Notes under the pieces: model-generated
What the model was told of the DNA's origin: nothing
The model's database searches: none
Seen by the model: the letters and a program-made list of their open reading frames with translations, nothing else
In this document: positions 1 to 6,421 of the stretch, piece by piece
Numbering within the stretch: position 1 is the first letter of the stretch
Layout: every line of letters starts with the position of its first letter
Position numbers and translations under genes: made by a program
Source: Stramenopiles sp. TOSAG23-2
Taxonomy: Eukaryota > Sar
Assembly: GCA_900128395.1 (NCBI GenBank)
Contig: LT649900.1
Coordinates: 1 to 11,780, forward strand
Length of the DNA: 11,780 nucleotides
Reading direction: 5' to 3'

Positions 1-3
1 CAT

Positions 4-100
4 ATGTCATTAATTTTGGAACAGGTTGTTTTACCAGTATCAAAATCTAATGCATCTACTGAGATGACACCGGAGAAGAAGAAGAAGAAGACGATGACGA
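4..100 (+). CDS. Probable upstream exon of the coiled-coil/LRR gene
   Basis: The frame beginning at position 1 is open to a TGA at 181-183 and contains an ATG at 4. It encodes about 32 residues before a good 5' splice site, GTATGT at 101-106, including a run of five Lys. Removing 101-252 leaves one base (A) that joins GG at 253-254 to make an Arg codon, and translation then continues in the long downstream frame. The start is uncertain. The gene may begin left of the window, or TTGTTTTACCAG at 26-37 may be the 3' end of an earlier intron, which would keep the same frame from 38 onward. If this exon is wrong, translation probably starts at the ATG at 285. The exon is inferred from splice signals and frame only. 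Confidence 0.4.
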
Positions 101-252
101 GTATGTATCGAGATAATAATAATACAACATCGTTTACAAGTGACATAGATACAACAAGAGACATCAGCAACCATAAAAAATGATGCAGAAAGAAAAAAGA
201 ATTTCAACAATGCTCATGTAACAAAAAAAGCGAAAGAAGAAATTGTCTACAG
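101..252 (+). other. Probable spliceosomal intron (152 nt)
   Basis: The stretch begins with GTATGT and ends with CTACAG followed by GG. It contains stop codons in all three frames (for example 181-183 and 219-221), so it cannot be read through. It is rich in A and T, with an ATAATAATAAT tract near the 5' end. Its removal joins two open frames in phase (see the exon at 4-100). The branch point is unclear, and several earlier AG dinucleotides exist, so the acceptor is a best guess. Confidence 0.45.
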
Positions 253-1814
253 GGTCGATAACATGGGAAGGGCAAAGGGCACAAATGGAAGTATTGGTGG
301 AAGAGACGAAGAAGACGGCACGTGTACGTATCGAATCGATGCAAGAGGAATTACGCACGAGGCGGGAGAAACAATATAGTCTACTGGAACGTTTACAAGC
401 TGCAGAGGAAAGTATGCGAAGTTCCGAGGATGAATGCGAACGTTTGCGTGAAACAGTCAATGTTGTACAAGAGCGAATGTATGAATTGGATGCTCAATTG
501 ATTCAAGCAAAGCAATGGCGCACGGAAGATCAAGGAAAAGGAAATGCGGAAGTGATGAAATGGAAAACCAAAGTAAAAGAACGAGATGTAGAAATCAAAA
601 CATATAAAGAAGCAAATGTTGGAATAAAGCGACAATTGCAAGAAATGGCAGCAACAGTTTTACAATTAGTGGAAAAGGCCAAAGTGTCGGATAATAAATT
701 AGAACAAGAGGGTAAAAAAGCATCTGGGAAACGTGCTCAGTTAGAAGCATTACAACAACGTATAGCTGGTTTGATACAAGAAGGAACGAAGGAAGGGAAA
801 GCAAGGGTACAAGCTGAAACTACAGTAAAAGTCTTGCATGAACAAATCAATGAATTACGAAAACAAAACAAACGTTTAGTAGAAACTATGAAACAAAATT
901 TAATTAAATTCGAGGAACGAGAAGAGCATTTAAAGCGCCGCATGACTAGTATACAAGCTCGTTTAACAGGTGAGCAACGTGCACGTCGTGCTGGTGTTGT
1001 GCGTATTATTGACCGTCGTATAACAACGATGGATGAAATGCTGGAACGTGAACGCAGAGATCCAAGTATCAAAACAACTATTGACCTATCAAATATTGGT
1101 ATAACAGATGATGAAATAAATATGATCAGTCCTTTATTTGGAAAAGAAGCTTTATTAGCGAAGCGATTTATAACTTTGAATTTATCATACAATCGCCTTG
1201 GAGACAATGGTGCAAGGCAATTGAGCAATTTAATACGCAGTGGTACATTTTTACAAAATATTAATATCAGTGGCAATACGATAAGTGGTGAAGGTATTCG
1301 TGCATTAGCGGAAGGTGTCAGTGCATCTTCAGCATTAGGTGTACAACACGTATATGTTCATAAAGATGGTAAAGTCCAAGGACTTGGTGCAAGAAACAAA
1401 TCATGGAAAGATGGCGAAGGAAATGAGAGTGTTGGTGGAATATTAGGTTCACCGAAAAGTGCGGAAACGGTTTTAACTGTTGATATAAGAAATAATGTTG
1501 CACCAGAAACAGCTGCTGTTAGTGAATATGAAATAAAAGCACCGCAAATAAACACTTCAAGCAACAAAATTGGCAAAGGAAGTAGTTTAGATTCTAGAAA
1601 AGAAGAAAAAAAAAGAAAAGAAGAGGCCTTTTTGAAAAAGGTATATGGTGATCAACAGGATTACTCATCCTCCTCATCTACAAAAGAAGGAGAAAAGAAA
1701 GATAGTACGAACCGTAGTAGTAGTAATAATAACAATAAGAAGAACGAACAAGGGAAAATTAAGAAAAAAAGAAGTGGTTTATTTAGTAAGAAAAAGAAGA
1801 AAAAAGTTGTTTAA
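253..1814 (+). CDS. Coiled-coil and leucine-rich-repeat protein, function unknown (main exon)
   Basis: The open frame runs to TAA at 1812-1814. The first in-frame ATG is at 285. A frame counted from 243 would start with TTG, which is unlikely in a nuclear gene, and an in-frame TAA lies at 219-221. Numbering from the Met at 285 gives 509 residues. Residues 1 to about 255 are highly charged, rich in Glu, Lys, Arg and Gln, and read as a long coiled coil. Residues about 264-350 hold ribonuclease-inhibitor-type leucine-rich repeats, with two clear units: TLNLSYNRLGDNGARQL at 297 and LQNINISGNTISGEGIRAL at 323. A short segment with HVYVHKDGKVQGLG follows at about 355-368. The remaining 140 or so residues are low-complexity and probably disordered, with Ser and Asn runs, ending in a Lys-rich basic tail. 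There is no signal peptide, membrane segment or catalytic motif. The design suggests a scaffold or cytoskeletal/axonemal protein, but that is inference. I do not recognise the family. Confidence 0.8.
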
Positions 1815-1833
1815 GGTGGAGAGGAGAAGAGGA

Positions 1834-1908
1834 GAAGGCCGCCATTCTCTGGACACCATTAGATGATCTTCCAGGTCCAAATCTACGTTTTCCCTGGAAG
1901 GCCGTCAT
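1834..1908. repeat. GC-richer patch with short direct and inverted repeats
   Basis: GAAGGCCGCCAT (1834-1845) recurs as GAAGGCCGTCAT (1897-1908), 11 of 12 bases, spaced exactly 63 bases. Inside lies an 8-bp perfect inverted repeat, CTTCCAGG (1868-1875) and CCTGGAAG (1893-1900), with a 17-base loop. The composition contrasts with the AT-rich surroundings. It could be a 3' UTR element, a remnant of coding sequence, or chance. Confidence 0.5.
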
Positions 1909-2314
1909 ATTAAATGCACACGTATATTTAAATTTATTTTTTACGAACACGTATAATATTATACACAATCATATTTTACGCGCGTGTCTCTCTCTAGATA
2001 TTTTATAATTAATACTACGTAAAATACATGTGTGTATGATAGTTCTCTCCTCCTCTGTTGATTATGTTCGGTGTGGGGAGAGCTAGAGGTATTATGATAC
2101 TCATAATATTTTCATCCTCGATCAGATCATTTTTGTCCCAAATCCAAAAACAACACCCACTGTGTCTATGCTATTGTTTTTAAGCGTACTACTATGCTAG
2201 AATATATTTACGATGGACACAGCATTGCCTACGATCCAATTTATCGTGGGAGGAAACGTGATTAATGACCAACAAGAGGAATACTGTTATACTGTTATGT
2301 ATTATTTATACACT

Positions 2315-2480
2315 ACAAATATAGACTAATTATTATACAATTCCATATATATTGGATTCATTTCATTTTTGTTGTTATATATATATAGAGAGAGAGAACA
2401 AATATAGACTAATTATTATACAATTCCATATATATTGGATTCATTTCATTTTTGTTGTTATATATATATAGAGAGAGAGA
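2315..2480. repeat. Perfect 83-bp tandem duplication (two copies)
   Basis: Copy 1 is 2315-2397 and copy 2 is 2398-2480. By eye every base matches. Each unit starts ACAAATATAGACTAATTATT and ends in a (TA)n tract followed by (GA)n. The next bases on either side differ (T at 2314, GTTCG after 2480), so there are two complete units and no third. The identity of neutral AT-rich DNA implies a recent duplication, or an assembly artefact at the TA/GA tracts. Confidence 0.95.
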
Positions 2481-2648
2481 GTTCGAAATTTTATTTTGCA
2501 TTGCAGCTTGATCAACTTTTGATATATTGTATTATAATCAATAAGAAATTTCTTGTTTTGTTTTGTTTTGTTTCAAAAAAAACAAACTAGAAGTGATAAA
2601 TTATTGTAAGATTGCAAGACATTTACGCGAAACAGTATTATAGAAAAC

Positions 2649-4694
2649 ATGTTACGAAATGTAGTTCGTACAACACGAATAATACGTCGAGTACAATGTA
2701 ATAATAATAATAACAACAACAATGTTAACAATAACAATTGGAAATATCTATTTACAAGTATTAGAAGAAAAAACACATATAAAAATGCAACGATAGGAAA
2801 ATATAATAATCGTAATTTATTTATTAGAAGAAAAACTACATATAAAAATGCAACAGAAAATGCTAATAATAAATCTGACGCTTTGTTAAATAATTTATTT
2901 CCAAAATTATTTGGTATCAGTGTAATAGGTGGTGGAGCATATTATATAGCAGATGAATACGGTATTGATTTAAATCCATTTAGTGGGTTGTTTGATGGTG
3001 GTGACGGTAGCGATGGCAATGGGGTATTTATTGAAAATATCCAAGAGCCAGATGCAGAATTTGTACATCCATATGAAGGTGCATCTATATTATTTAAGAT
3101 ACAATTTTTTATACGTCGAGGGATATATTTATTATATATGTGGACCCCAGCAACGATAATGTCCTTGCTTGGTATCATTACAGGTATTACCGTAGTGCAA
3201 GATTTAGCATTGGAATGGACTGTGCGTACATTGGAAAATTGTGGGATGACATTTCAAAAATTTGGCCAATGGCTTTCGATGCGTCCGGATATTTTCTCCC
3301 CAAAAGTAATTGAAGCGTTAAGTACACTTTGCGATGATTCAAAGGTTCATGGATATGAAGTTACAAGGCAAGTGATACGAGAGGAATTTGGTGAAGATAT
3401 TGAAGAATATTTTGAAGAATTTGATTCGAAACCATTAGCAAGTGGTTCCGTTGCGCAAGTATATCGGGCAAAGTTGAAAAAGAAATATGCATTGAAAAAT
3501 GGCGAGGTAAATGTTGCAGTGAAAATTAGGCACCCACAAGTCATTGAGGAATCGTATATGGATATAGATTTAGTATATTTTGCAATGCAAAACATGCCAT
3601 TTTTAACAATACCATTTAATAAAGATTCATTTTTAGCTACAATACAAAAACAAATGAGTTTCAAATGGGAAGCATTTAATATGACACGGTTTGCAAAAAA
3701 TTTTAAACGCGAAACAAAAGATGGTAATGTATTGTTTCCACAAGTTTCTTCTACATTATTAGGGGAATCCGTTTTACTCATGTCATTTGCAAAAGGCAAG
3801 CCATTGTCTGATATATTTTCCGTTGTCGATGGTGGTGGCCATGGTTGGAAAGTGGTAAATTTATTTAAACGTGGTAGTGAAGAGGAAAAACTGTTTGAAT
3901 CTAAGAAAGACTTAGCAAATCGAGTTTTTGATATTAATATGAAAATGTTCTTGCGTGATAATTTTGTCCATGGCGATATGCATGGAGGTAATTTATTATA
4001 TTCCGTAGATGACAATGGAAAAAATATATTAACAGTACTTGATGCTGGATTGACTGTATCATTAGATGATAAAGTTGCTAGAAGTTTTTCCGAATTTTTG
4101 TACAGCATGATCATGGGTGATGTTGATGGAATCATGACAAAATTGATTGAATTTAATGATAGTAAGAAAAAAGTAGATATAACAGGATTTCGTCATGATG
4201 TTGAAAAACAAGTTAATTTATGGGTTGGAGAACGTAGTACATTACCATTAACAGCGCCAAAAGCGCCAGATGGTGGACCAATTAGTATTGGCGATTTAAT
4301 GGGAGGGATCATGTTTAGTATGCAACGGTATGGTATAGCATTGCGTGGTGATGTTGCAGCGACGTTGTTAACTATTAGTATAAGTGAAGGTTTAATTCGG
4401 CAATTGGACCCATCCTTTGATATGTGCCGTGGTGCCATGCGATATTTCATTAAATATAACGATAGTGCATATAGTGTAATACCAACTGGTGATGAAGTGG
4501 TAGAAACGGTAAAAGAAGCCGCAAGTGAAGTTGCAGATGAGGTGATCCCGGATGTACCAGATATAGACATACCATCGATAGAAGAAGTAAAAGAAGTATT
4601 GCCAGAAATTGAAATGCCTGATGTAAAAATACCAGAAAATGTTGAGAAAAGTGTTGAAGAAGTGAAAGATAAAATAAAAGATGTTTTTAAATAA
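2649..4694 (+). CDS. UbiB/ABC1-family atypical kinase, ADCK2/Cqd1-like, probably mitochondrial
   Basis: The protein has 681 residues, starting at the first ATG after an in-frame TAA at 2607. Members of this family are atypical kinases or ATPases; the mitochondrial members act in coenzyme Q synthesis or distribution. Residues 1-70 are basic, nearly free of acidic residues and Asn-rich, which suits a mitochondrial presequence. Hydrophobic stretches at about 87-101 and 158-183 could anchor it in a membrane. Family motifs appear in order: KFGQ at 204-207 in the KxGQ position; the nucleotide loop PLASGSVAQVY at 262-272, with Gly at 266 where the typical loop has Ala; the ATP-binding Lys in VAVK at 292; HGDMHGGN at 441-448, the HxDxHxGN catalytic loop; and DAG at 465-467 in place of DFG. 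LDAG and the later EGLIRQLDP (580-588) resemble ADCK2/Cqd1 rather than COQ8 or ADCK1/5. Residues about 615-681 form an acidic, Pro-punctuated tail beyond the usual domain. Family assignment is firm; the subfamily is from remembered motifs. Confidence 0.93.
   Translation: MLRNVVRTTRIIRRVQCNNNNNNNNVNNNNWKYLFTSIRRKNTYKNATIGKYNNRNLFIRRKTTYKNATENANNKSDALLNNLFPKLFGISVIGGGAYYIADEYGIDLNPFSGLFDGGDGSDGNGVFIENIQEPDAEFVHPYEGASILFKIQFFIRRGIYLLYMWTPATIMSLLGIITGITVVQDLALEWTVRTLENCGMTFQKFGQWLSMRPDIFSPKVIEALSTLCDDSKVHGYEVTRQVIREEFGEDIEEYFEEFDSKPLASGSVAQVYRAKLKKKYALKNGEVNVAVKIRHPQVIEESYMDIDLVYFAMQNMPFLTIPFNKDSFLATIQKQMSFKWEAFNMTRFAKNFKRETKDGNVLFPQVSSTLLGESVLLMSFAKGKPLSDIFSVVDGGGHGWKVVNLFKRGSEEEKLFESKKDLANRVFDINMKMFLRDNFVHGDMHGGNLLYSVDDNGKNILTVLDAGLTVSLDDKVARSFSEFLYSMIMGDVDGIMTKLIEFNDSKKKVDITGFRHDVEKQVNLWVGERSTLPLTAPKAPDGGPISIGDLMGGIMFSMQRYGIALRGDVAATLLTISISEGLIRQLDPSFDMCRGAMRYFIKYNDSAYSVIPTGDEVVETVKEAASEVADEVIPDVPDIDIPSIEEVKEVLPEIEMPDVKIPENVEKSVEEVKDKIKDVFK
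2700..2738 (+). repeat. Asn-coding AAT/AAC microsatellite in the presequence
   Basis: Thirteen consecutive codons encode eight Asn, one Val and four Asn (residues 18-30), using AAT and AAC only, apart from GTT for Val. The run sits inside the basic targeting region and is likely to vary in length between alleles. Confidence 0.85.
2760..2854 (+). repeat. 63-bp-period direct repeat in the presequence
   Basis: A 32-base unit at 2760-2791 recurs at 2823-2854 with 30 of 32 bases identical. It encodes IRRKNTYKNAT and then IRRKTTYKNAT, 21 residues apart. The repeat duplicates the basic, hydroxylated segment of the presumed mitochondrial presequence. Confidence 0.85.
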
Positions 4695-4704
4695 AATGAA
4701 TAAA
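4690..4704 (+). promoter_or_regulatory. Candidate poly(A) signals overlapping the UbiB stop codon
   Basis: AATAAA occurs at 4690-4695, with its TAA being the stop codon itself, and again at 4699-4704. The hexamer is common by chance in AT-rich DNA, and whether this organism uses AATAAA is unknown. Confidence 0.3.
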
Positions 4705-5519
4705 AAAATATATAAAGTGCATGAGGTGATGAGGTGTGTGTGTGTGTGTGAAAGATGACGAGAGTGACGGAATATATGTAGGGCAGGGATGTTAAATATT
4801 TTCGAGGAATTTAAATATAAAAATATATATACTATTGTGCCATTATTATTAGAATTATATCCCCTAGTATAGAATATTATCAGATTATTATCCCTATCAG
4901 ATGGTGTTGTACAAGTCAAAATTAAAATCTACTAAAATCGAGTCGACGGTATTGCTTTCATAATTTTCTTCAATTTGTAGTGTTAGCAATAGCGCAAAAT
5001 ATATACTTAAAATTTAAAAGCAAAATGGAATGATAAATTTACTATGAACACAAACTAATGAACAGGGTCATTAAGAAGAGGAAAACAAATACAAAAAAAA
5101 AAAATGCCAAGAGGTTCGATTTAAAAAAAATACAATATTAATAGTGCCTTTTGATTTAAATTACATGACAGGATCGAGCGTTCCCAAATATATATTTTGA
5201 CATTGTTTTTTCACGCCCCCCTTGTTTAATTTTGACCCTGCTATGTCCATGGAAAAAATCAGTGGCTGTAAATTGACAGACAGTTGGTGTTAATGTTAGG
5301 GTTATTACTATTTCCCATTGTAAGCATTGTTATTACCACCAGCACCAAATTACTTACAATTACCATTATGAAAATCATCTCGATATGTAGATATATGTTT
5401 ATATAAACTACTATATTACATGTACCAAGAAGTAGATAGTAACAAGATATACATAATAAACATATTATATATATATTATAAATTTGTATTCAAACCATTT
5501 TAGTTTATTTTAATTAATC
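4695..5519. other. Intergenic region between the UbiB gene and RPL18A
   Basis: These 825 bases hold the 3' UTR of the kinase gene and the promoter of the ribosomal protein gene. A GT run lies at 4734-4750 and A-rich tracts near 5092-5104. A somewhat less AT-rich stretch spans about 5165-5350, with a CG-rich spot at 5212-5221 and an 8-bp inverted repeat at 5317-5360. TATATATATATT at about 5465-5476 lies some 50 bases before the ATG and is a possible TATA-like element. No ORF here looks coding. A 5' UTR intron, which ribosomal protein genes often have, cannot be excluded. Confidence 0.5.
5317..5360. repeat. 8-bp inverted repeat upstream of RPL18A
   Basis: ATTGTAAG (5317-5324) and CTTACAAT (5353-5360) are perfect inverted copies with a 28-base gap. 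They sit about 160-200 bases before the RPL18A start. They could be a binding-site pair or a weak stem, but a match this short may be chance. Confidence 0.35.
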
Positions 5520-6074
5520 ATGCCTATTCGTCAATATCAAGTTGTTGGTCGTGCAACACCAACTGCAGCAGTGAAAGAACCAAAAGTATACCGCATGCGT
5601 ATTTTTGCTAAAACACCAGTACAAGCAAGAGCACGTTTTTGGTATTTCCTTCATCAATATCGTCATATGAAAAAAACCACTGGCGACATCTTATCTGTAA
5701 CTGAAATCACAGAAAAGAACCCAAACATCGCAAAAGTATATGCAATCCATTTGCGTTACAACAGTAGAAGTGGAACACACAATATGATGAAAGAATACCG
5801 TGATACACGTCTTACTGGTGCAGTAGAACAATTATACGCAGAAATGTCTTCCAGACATCGTGCACGTGCAACTTCTATCCAAATCCGTAACACTGCGATT
5901 GTTCCAGGTCCACTTCTTTCTAAGAATCCATCCCAAGGTACAAAAAGACCAAGTGTAATACAAATGATCAATAGCAAAATCAAATTCCCAATGACACACC
6001 GTGTTCATCGTGGTGCACACAAAAAACAACGCTCAACTTTCAAAGCAAGCAGACCATCAACATTCCGTGGTTAA
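5520..6074 (+). CDS. RPL18A: 60S ribosomal protein L18a (eL20)
   Basis: This is a component of the large cytosolic ribosomal subunit. The 184-residue length compares with about 176-178 in animals. An in-frame TAA at 5511-5513 fixes the ATG at 5520 as the first start. Family signatures run throughout: the opening QYQVVGR; PKVYRMRIFA followed by ARFWYFL; EKNPNIAKVYAIHLRY; the highly conserved SRSGTHNMMKEYRD at about 84-97; SSRHRARATSIQI at about 109-121; and KIKFPMTHRV near the C-terminus. The extra residues lie in the loop around VPGPLLSKNPSQGTKRP and the basic tail. The gene has no intron within the coding region. Codon choice differs from the neighbours: 14 of 21 Arg codons are CGT and most Ile codons are ATC, which fits selection for high expression rather than transfer. 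The product is a typical basic RNA-binding protein. Confidence 0.98.
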   Translation: MPIRQYQVVGRATPTAAVKEPKVYRMRIFAKTPVQARARFWYFLHQYRHMKKTTGDILSVTEITEKNPNIAKVYAIHLRYNSRSGTHNMMKEYRDTRLTGAVEQLYAEMSSRHRARATSIQIRNTAIVPGPLLSKNPSQGTKRPSVIQMINSKIKFPMTHRVHRGAHKKQRSTFKASRPSTFRG

Positions 6075-6419
6075 ACTTATAATAGTAGTGCTTTGTATTT
6101 AGTGAAAAATAGTATTAAAATACACACCTGTCGTATATTATGTACTCGTAAATAATATTTTTAGCGTTTAAAATGATATATATGTATGTGGAAGAGAGAC
6201 AAGAGAATGTATAAGAATAATATTTTGTATGTTACGTAATATATTAGTGTTTGTGTTAAACATATATATATAATCAAAAAAGAGGTTCGTTTTTGTACAC
6301 GAACCTACTCGTTTTTATTTTGTACCGTGTTTGCATTTTTTCCTCCTCTACTCTACATCTCTATTTCTCTCGTAGACGGTCTCTATATATTTACCCACAC
6401 ACTCTTATCTCTCTCTCTC
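6075..6419. other. Convergent spacer between RPL18A and CPSF1
   Basis: These 345 bases must hold the 3' ends of both transcripts, one from each strand. The RPL18A side is AT-rich with AATAAT-like words. A hairpin lies at 6283-6306. The CPSF1 side is T/C-rich on the + strand and ends in a TC dinucleotide run. No coding sequence is seen. Confidence 0.6.
6283..6306. repeat. Hairpin with T tract between convergent genes
   Basis: AGGTTCGT (6283-6290) pairs perfectly with ACGAACCT (6299-6306) across the 8-base loop TTTTGTAC. An A run lies just before it (6276-6281) and a T-rich run just after (6311-6320), so the pairing can be extended with bulges. Being an inverted repeat, it can form in RNA from either strand, and it may act at the 3' ends of both genes. 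Confidence 0.5.
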
Positions 6420-6421
6420 TC
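6408..6421. repeat. TC/GA dinucleotide run abutting the CPSF1 stop codon
   Basis: Seven TC units end at 6421. On the CPSF1 strand the stop codon TGA (6422-6420) flows directly into GAGAGA, so the first bases of the 3' UTR are a microsatellite. Confidence 0.85.

Larger units (their letters stand above)
1815..2648. other. Intergenic region: 3' end of LRR gene and promoter/5' UTR of the UbiB gene
   Basis: This stretch of 834 bases has no ATG-initiated gene I can support. It starts with a GC-richer patch (about 1830-1910). It then becomes very AT-rich, with TC tracts (for example near 1986-1995 and 2044-2056), the 83-bp tandem duplication at 2315-2480, and three TTTTG units at 2556-2570 followed by an A-rich tract. 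TATA-like runs are abundant, so no single TATA box can be chosen. The last 40 bases before the ATG at 2649 follow an in-frame TAA at 2607-2609. Confidence 0.6.

Noticed and set aside
243-284. TTG at 243 as the start of the LRR gene
   Set aside because: Nuclear eukaryotic genes rarely start at TTG. The frame is better explained by splicing at 252 or by the ATG at 285.
737-1276. 179-codon minus-strand frame in the LRR gene
   Set aside because: It is antisense to the coiled coil and LRR coding sequence, with no independent support.
1783-1968. 61-codon minus-strand frame containing MTAF and MAAF
   Set aside because: It is short and overlaps the 3' end of the LRR gene, with no recognisable homology; the DNA repeats are reported instead.
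3347-4135. 262-codon frame on the minus strand inside the kinase gene
   Set aside because: It is antisense to the clearly conserved kinase core and has no family features of its own.
4734-4750. GT dinucleotide run with a nearby TGATGA as a possible C/D snoRNA
   Set aside because: No box D (CTGA) at a suitable distance and no terminal stem; it is a plain microsatellite.
4392-4919. 175-codon minus-strand frame rich in Phe and Tyr
   Set aside because: It mirrors the AT-rich, Glu/Lys-coding 3' end of the kinase gene; the composition is an antisense artefact.
5111-5122. GGTTCGATT resembling a tRNA B box
   Set aside because: No A box, acceptor stem or cloverleaf can be formed around it.
5063-5240. 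CAGGGTCA and TGACCCTG inverted pair about 165 bases apart
   Set aside because: An 8-base match at that distance is expected by chance and has no extended similarity.
5296-5303. TTAGGGTT, telomere-like
   Set aside because: It is a single copy, so there is no telomeric array.
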